A stretch of 46,059 bases of DNA from an uncultured Roseburia sp. (GTDB lineage Bacteria; Bacillota; Clostridia; Lachnospirales; Lachnospiraceae), in NCBI GenBank assembly GCA_945787015.1, contig CALZGM010000025.1, forward strand, positions 1 to 46,059. The letters run 5' to 3'. This document shows positions 42,654 to 46,059 of the stretch, one piece after another (the stretch's first letter is position 1; each line of letters begins with the position of its first letter). Below the pieces are notes generated by a model, which worked only from the letters and a program-made list of their open reading frames with translations, was not told the origin of the DNA and ran no database searches. The translations under genes and the position numbers were made by a program.

Positions 42654-42682
42654 ATTGTAACATACTATATAGCAAATACCAA
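42654..42682 (-). promoter_or_regulatory. Promoter of the 176-aa unknown gene
   Basis: Minus strand TTGGTA (42677-42682), 17 bp, TACAAT (42654-42659). Confidence 0.6.
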
Positions 42683-42719
42683 ATATATATTTATTTGTGA
42701 TAATTTCCTGTCTATTGTG

Positions 42720-43008
42720 TGTGTAACCTAACGGAGCATTTTTTGCTCCATGGAAACAAAGTTTTCTATCAGCTATTCACATATGCTGATATTTCCTGCA
42801 TTTGGGGCACTTCTATTTCTCGATATATCGCTCTTTTCGCATCATTTTCAAAATTTTTAGTAGCAAATTGGTTGCAGTATCTGCTCCGGCAATTTTTCCA
42901 TCGGCTTGATATAATCTACTTTTTTATTACTCACAATGAATAAATTCATGTGGCTGTCAGGTTATCTATTACGCCTGCTGCCACAGCCAAAACGAAAGGA
43001 GCATTACT
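42720..43008 (+). other. Non-coding stretch with hairpins before mobile-element remnant
   Basis: No gene is seen here. GGAGCA-N5-TGCTCC (42733-42749) is a small hairpin, ATGAATAAATTCAT (about 42936-42949) a palindrome, and TGGCTGT (42951-42957) pairs with ACAGCCA (42983-42989) in the leader of the next gene. AAAGGAGC precedes the ATG at 43009. The last hairpin could control translation of the mobilization gene. Confidence 0.5.
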
Positions 43009-43389
43009 ATGAGCAATCAACATAAAAATCCAACCATCAGCTTCAGAATTACTGATTCTGAACGAAAACAAATCGAAGCCCGTATTCTTGCCAGTGGACT
43101 GATGAAGAAAGATTACTTCGTCCGTTCCTGCATCTACAACCGCATCTGCGTTGTCGGTAAGAAGGAAACGATATATCCTTTGGTATAGACCATAAATGCA
43201 TTGTATCTGCAATTACTTGAAATGCAGAAGGCATTTACCACAGCTGGTGACATTCAAGATACACTTCCTTCTTCAGAAGACATAAGAGAATTACAAACTG
43301 AATACACCAATATGCTAACAGCTATTATTGACCTACTGGATGGTGCAAAATATCTGTGGGGGGGAGATCGCCATGAACAACAATCTTAA
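43009..43389 (+). pseudogene. MobC-like mobilization protein split by an amber stop
   Basis: The first 59 codons give an RHH-type mobilization protein N-terminus: PTISFRITDSERKQIEARIL, then SGLMKKDYFVRSC. A TAG at 43186-43188 interrupts, and the same frame continues at once as a plausible C-terminus (TINALYLQLLEMQKAF, ELQTEYTNMLTAIIDLLDGA) to a TAA at 43389. Such proteins from integrative elements are about 110-125 aa, matching the joined length. It is either a nonsense mutation or, less likely, readthrough. Confidence 0.8.
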
Positions 43390-43623
43390 TTTTCATTTCG
43401 GTATGTACGAACCCGCCACAGACTCCATTATCATCAATACCGGCGAGAACGCAATTCTTGTTATCTGTTGCAAAGAATGTAATTCCTCTGTTATCTTTGA
43501 TGACCCGGCTGATATTGTATATCTATACCGGTTGGCAGAAGAAGCACCTCTACTATATGCCAAGCTAGCATTGAAAGAAAAGGATTGCAGGATTATGTGG
43601 ATGCGATGAATGAATTTAATTAA
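43373..43623 (+). pseudogene. DUF6061-like small protein with a frameshifted end
   Basis: ATG 43373 (after GGGGGAG) starts MNNNLNFHFGMYEPATDSI; LYRLAEEAPLLYAKLALKE fits the DUF6061 pattern (Y...PL.YA.L.L). The frame ends early at 43609. With one extra A in the AAAA run near 43578 it would continue GLQDYVDAMNEFN to a TAA at 43621-43623, the expected family end. So a one-base loss in a homopolymer is likely. DUF6061 genes are usual cargo of Firmicute integrative elements. Confidence 0.72.
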
Positions 43624-43659
43624 TTATTCCCCAAGTTGGGAAAACATTTTACTTTAGTC

Positions 43660-43710
43660 AGTCTCATCTTAGTCTCACCAGTCTCATAGTAATTTGAGAC
43701 TAGTGAGACT
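43660..43710. repeat. Iteron-like AGTCTCA repeats in inverted array
   Basis: AGTCTCA occurs at 43660, 43671 and 43680, and its complement TGAGACT at 43694 and 43704, mostly 9-11 bp apart. The arrangement makes an 18-bp near-perfect inverted repeat (TAGTCTCACCAGTCTCA against TTGAGACTAGTGAGACTA). No T-tract follows. It lies just after the mobile-element remnant and may be a Rep/relaxase-type binding site left from it. Confidence 0.7.
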
Positions 43711-43764
43711 ATAATTAGTTCTATTTGCTTTTACCTTATCAATTCTCTTTTATATTATCCGCAA

Positions 43765-43796
43765 AAACGGCCACAACATATAAGTTGCAGCCGTTT
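43765..43796 (-). terminator. Terminator of the oxidative-stress operon
   Basis: AAACGGC and CAAC pair with GTTG and GCCGTTT around a 6-nt loop; the minus strand continues TTTTTGCGG. Confidence 0.85.
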
Positions 43797-43818
43797 ACAT
43801 ATCAATCAAGACATATCA

Positions 43819-44193
43819 TTATGATTTCCATAATCCATGAAGGTTGCAGTAAGCATATACAGCTTCTGCTTCATCGCCTTCAGAAATGGCAAAGCATACT
43901 TCTGGTGCATCACCTGGCTTTAACACCTTTCTTTGATTTCCGGACTTTGTCTGTAAAGATACCCATTCAATATAATGAGCTTCTACCATTGGATGCTCTA
44001 CTGAACCAACAGAAACCTTTACTGTATTACCTTCCACAGTCCATTCTGGAAGATGCTTTTCTACTGCACCATCAGATGTACCAGGAATAATCTCTGTCAT
44101 TTTCTGACCACAGCACATTACCGGTACACCAGAGTCCTTTACCATTGCAATAATATTCCCACAATGCTCACATATATAAAATCTTTGTTCCAT
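43819..44193 (-). CDS. dfx: Desulfoferrodoxin (superoxide reductase)
   Basis: 124 aa, full class I form. The N-terminal desulforedoxin domain binds one iron through ICEHCGN and MCCGQK. The catalytic iron site uses His in EKHLPEW and EHPMVEAHYI, plus Cys and His in CNLHGLW at the end. It reduces superoxide to peroxide without making oxygen, taking electrons from rubredoxin. Last gene of the operon with rubredoxin and rubrerythrin genes, 26 bp after the fusion gene. Confidence 0.96.
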   Translation of the reverse strand: MEQRFYICEHCGNIIAMVKDSGVPVMCCGQKMTEIIPGTSDGAVEKHLPEWTVEGNTVKVSVGSVEHPMVEAHYIEWVSLQTKSGNQRKVLKPGDAPEVCFAISEGDEAEAVYAYCNLHGLWKS

Positions 44194-44219
44194 AAATTAT
44201 ATCTCCGTAAATTCATTTT

Positions 44220-45404
44220 TTAGTAATTCTCTGCATTTACTTCAAAGTATGACTGTGGGTGTGCACATACAGGGCAAACCTCAGGTGCCTTTGTGCCAAC
44301 TACGATGTGACCACAATTACGGCACTCCCATACCTTCACTTCACTCTTTTCAAATACCTGTGCAGTCTCAATATTCTTAAGAAGTGCGCGGTATCTTTCC
44401 TCATGATGTTTCTCGATAGCACCTACCATACGGAATTTTGCTGCAAGAGCTGTGAATCCTTCCGCTTCAGCAGTTTTAGCAAAATCTTCGTACATATCTG
44501 TCCACTCATAGTTTTCACCGTCAGCCGCTGCTTTTAAGTTAGCAGGTGTATCGCCTAAACCATGCAATTCCTTGAACCACATCTTTGCGTGTTCTTTTTC
44601 GTTGTCAGCTGTCTTTAAGAACAATGCTGCCATCTGCTCATAGCCTTCCTTCTTAGCAACAGAAGCAAAATATGTATACTTGTTTCTTGCCTGAGATTCT
44701 CCTGCAAAAGCAGCCTCAAGATTTTTCTCTGTCTGAGTTCCTGCATAAGGATTTTTCTTCTCTTCTTCCATCAGCTTAAACTTTTCCTTTGGCTGTTTGC
44801 AAACAGGGCACTGCTCCGGTGCTTCCTCTCCTTCATGAACATAACCACATACTGTACATACCCATTTCTTCATAGTCTTTACCTCTTCTTTCTTCATATT
44901 ATTTTTTTCGTTGTTTGGAATCATTTCTAATAACTTTCTTGCAGCATCCACCGGAAAATCTTTGGTCGGCGGATTTGCAATCAAATCTTCTAAAAGTTCA
45001 TGTGTATTATTACTCTGTGGAAGCATGTATCCAGCTTCTCTCAAAATGTCTTCAGCTACCAGTCTCTCTGATTTTGCTACCGCCTTCATCAAACGGTACA
45101 GTCCATCTCTATCAGTTGCTTCCGCTATTTGAAGTGCTTCCTTTTCCTCATCCGCTTTTGCCTGTGCAGTCTTATTCAGCACTGCTTTCACCTGATTTGT
45201 CTTTGGCTGTTGTGCAGGATATTCCTTTGGCACCATGGAAATTGCACCACTCGGACAAGCCTGTGCACACATTCCGCAACCGATACACTTATCTACATCA
45301 ATCACACTGTTTTCTGTGTCTGTAGCTCCAACAGGGCAAACATAAAGACATAGACAATCTTTTGTACAAAGTCTTAGATTTCTTACAGCTACTTTTTCAT
45401 CCAT
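44220..45404 (-). CDS. Ferredoxin-rubredoxin-rubrerythrin-rubredoxin fusion protein
   Basis: 394 aa. Residues 1-55 hold two 4Fe-4S motifs: C13-x3-C-x-C-x3-CP (unusual spacing) and a standard [12 protein letters not shown] (40-51). A helical linker (about 75-170) follows. From residue 178 a complete rubrerythrin begins: rubredoxin centre CTVCGY/CPVC (183-202), diiron domain ([35 protein letters not shown]) and C-terminal rubredoxin centre (361-380). It would pass electrons from ferredoxin clusters to a peroxide-reducing diiron site in one chain. An internal ATG (44873) has AGAGGT 8 bp before it, so free rubrerythrin may also be made. Second gene of the operon. Confidence 0.93.
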   Translation of the reverse strand: MDEKVAVRNLRLCTKDCLCLYVCPVGATDTENSVIDVDKCIGCGMCAQACPSGAISMVPKEYPAQQPKTNQVKAVLNKTAQAKADEEKEALQIAEATDRDGLYRLMKAVAKSERLVAEDILREAGYMLPQSNNTHELLEDLIANPPTKDFPVDAARKLLEMIPNNEKNNMKKEEVKTMKKWVCTVCGYVHEGEEAPEQCPVCKQPKEKFKLMEEEKKNPYAGTQTEKNLEAAFAGESQARNKYTYFASVAKKEGYEQMAALFLKTADNEKEHAKMWFKELHGLGDTPANLKAAADGENYEWTDMYEDFAKTAEAEGFTALAAKFRMVGAIEKHHEERYRALLKNIETAQVFEKSEVKVWECRNCGHIVVGTKAPEVCPVCAHPQSYFEVNAENY

Positions 45405-45406
45405 GA

Positions 45407-46042
45407 TTATGCTCTCCCTTCTATTTTCTCAAATTTCCAGTCAGGAACCTTACACACCGGGCAAAGTTCCGGAGGTGTATCGCCTATGTAAACAAATCCA
45501 CATGTTGTACATACCCAGATATTGGTATCTTTTAACATGGCTTCACCCTCATTCAAATAACGATTCACTAACGATGAAAGCATTCTTGTAACCTTTTCAC
45601 CCCATACACATACTCTTGCAGCACCCCTGTCTGCATTTGCATCTGCGGTAGCTCTTACAGCTGTATAGTTTTCTGCATCTGTCTGAAGTTCCTTGGCAAG
45701 TTTTTCAACTGATGCATCATTTACCGCCGGTACAACTGCGGTAAAATAATCTGCTAACTGCTTAAATAAATCTGCTTCTTCCTGCTTATACTGTTTCTCA
45801 CAGCCTCTGGCAAGATTGGAACAAAGTGCTGCCAATTGTCCTGCTGAAAGCTTCTCTAAATCTGCTTCCACCTGCTCTATGGCTGTAACAACTTTCTTTT
45901 CGTCACCATTTACTTCCGGTTTAAAATCTGATTTTGCCGCACCACATAGTGGGCATTTCCAATCATTCGACAATTCTGCAAATGGGACTTTTTCTTTGGC
46001 ATCATCGTAGACATAGCCACAAATCTGACAAATGTACTTCAT
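45407..46042 (-). CDS. Two-rubredoxin protein with helical middle
   Basis: 211 aa. An N-terminal rubredoxin (CQICGY at 5-10, CPLCGA at 30-35 with the typical [10 protein letters not shown]) and a C-terminal rubredoxin-like centre (CTTCGF, CPVCKVP) flank about 120 residues of acidic helix. Strong AAAGGAGGT ribosome site. The stop is 2 bp before the fusion gene, so the two are coupled. It probably carries electrons to superoxide reductase or rubrerythrin. First gene seen of the operon; a promoter would be beyond the window end. Confidence 0.92.
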   Translation of the reverse strand: MKYICQICGYVYDDAKEKVPFAELSNDWKCPLCGAAKSDFKPEVNGDEKKVVTAIEQVEADLEKLSAGQLAALCSNLARGCEKQYKQEEADLFKQLADYFTAVVPAVNDASVEKLAKELQTDAENYTAVRATADANADRGAARVCVWGEKVTRMLSSLVNRYLNEGEAMLKDTNIWVCTTCGFVYIGDTPPELCPVCKVPDWKFEKIEGRA

Positions 46043-46059
46043 AGAAAATACCTCCTTTT

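Noticed and set aside
43660-43710. CRISPR or terminator
   Set aside because: Repeats are 7 bp in inverted array without spacers, and no T-tract follows the stem.

Overview
The window looks like chromosome from an anaerobic, low-GC Firmicute, most likely a gut Lachnospiraceae (Clostridia). The reasons are AGGAGG-type ribosome sites, sigma-A promoters, a HrcA/CIRCE heat-shock site, DUF6465, DUF2975 and DUF6056 proteins, oleate hydratase, and an oxygen-defence operon of rubredoxin, rubrerythrin and desulfoferrodoxin. These are family-level recognitions made by reading the sequence; no database was searched.

Layout. 1-1.6 kb: the end of a palindromic repeat, an Rpn-like PD-(D/E)XK gene, and a hairpin-rich intergenic stretch. 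1.6-6 kb: a methionine ABC importer operon (metNIQ), an upstream lysR gene and an esterase. An 18-bp perfect inverted repeat sits where it could be both the lysR terminator and the LysR operator of metN. 6-12 kb: a zinc-ribbon membrane protein with a TPM-domain partner, truA, cutC, and two multi-pass membrane proteins. 12-14.5 kb: a membrane diguanylate cyclase, then two tail-to-tail ~319-bp long-palindrome elements with a shared branched core and compensating base changes in their stems. 14.5-18 kb: two small HTH regulators each paired with a membrane protein, with a twin operator around one promoter, then an acetyltransferase fused to a Gly/Met-rich membrane tail. 18-25 kb: a UvrD-like helicase, hydrolases, an AraC/GyrI regulator, a HAD phosphatase and an OLD-family ATPase/nuclease. 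25-28.4 kb: oleate hydratase with a TetR regulator, and an hsp20 gene under CIRCE with a tandemly repeated leader.

28.4-30.7 kb is partly decayed (MATE and HD-GYP remnants) but holds a Crh-like HPr paralogue and a GntR regulator. 30.7-33.7 kb is an operon of amino-acid permease, metallophosphoesterase and lipase-like hydrolase. 33.8-38.6 kb is an AraC regulator divergent from a three-gene operon: a GPH-type symporter, a creatininase-family amidohydrolase and a type-B carboxylesterase. This looks like a catabolic unit for an unknown compound with ester and amide bonds. 38.6-42.6 kb has a solitary ParA with DUF6465, a small exported protein, decayed genes, a GMP synthase lacking its glutaminase domain, and an unknown gene. 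42.7-43.7 kb is a remnant of a mobile element (a mobilization RHH protein with an amber stop, a frameshifted DUF6061 gene, iteron-like repeats). 43.8-46 kb is the oxidative-stress operon, including a ferredoxin-rubredoxin-rubrerythrin-rubredoxin fusion that keeps an internal ribosome site.

No rRNA, tRNA, CRISPR array or complete insertion sequence was seen. The best candidates for something new are the covarying palindromic elements (13.8-14.5 kb), the GPH/creatininase/esterase operon, and the redox fusion protein.
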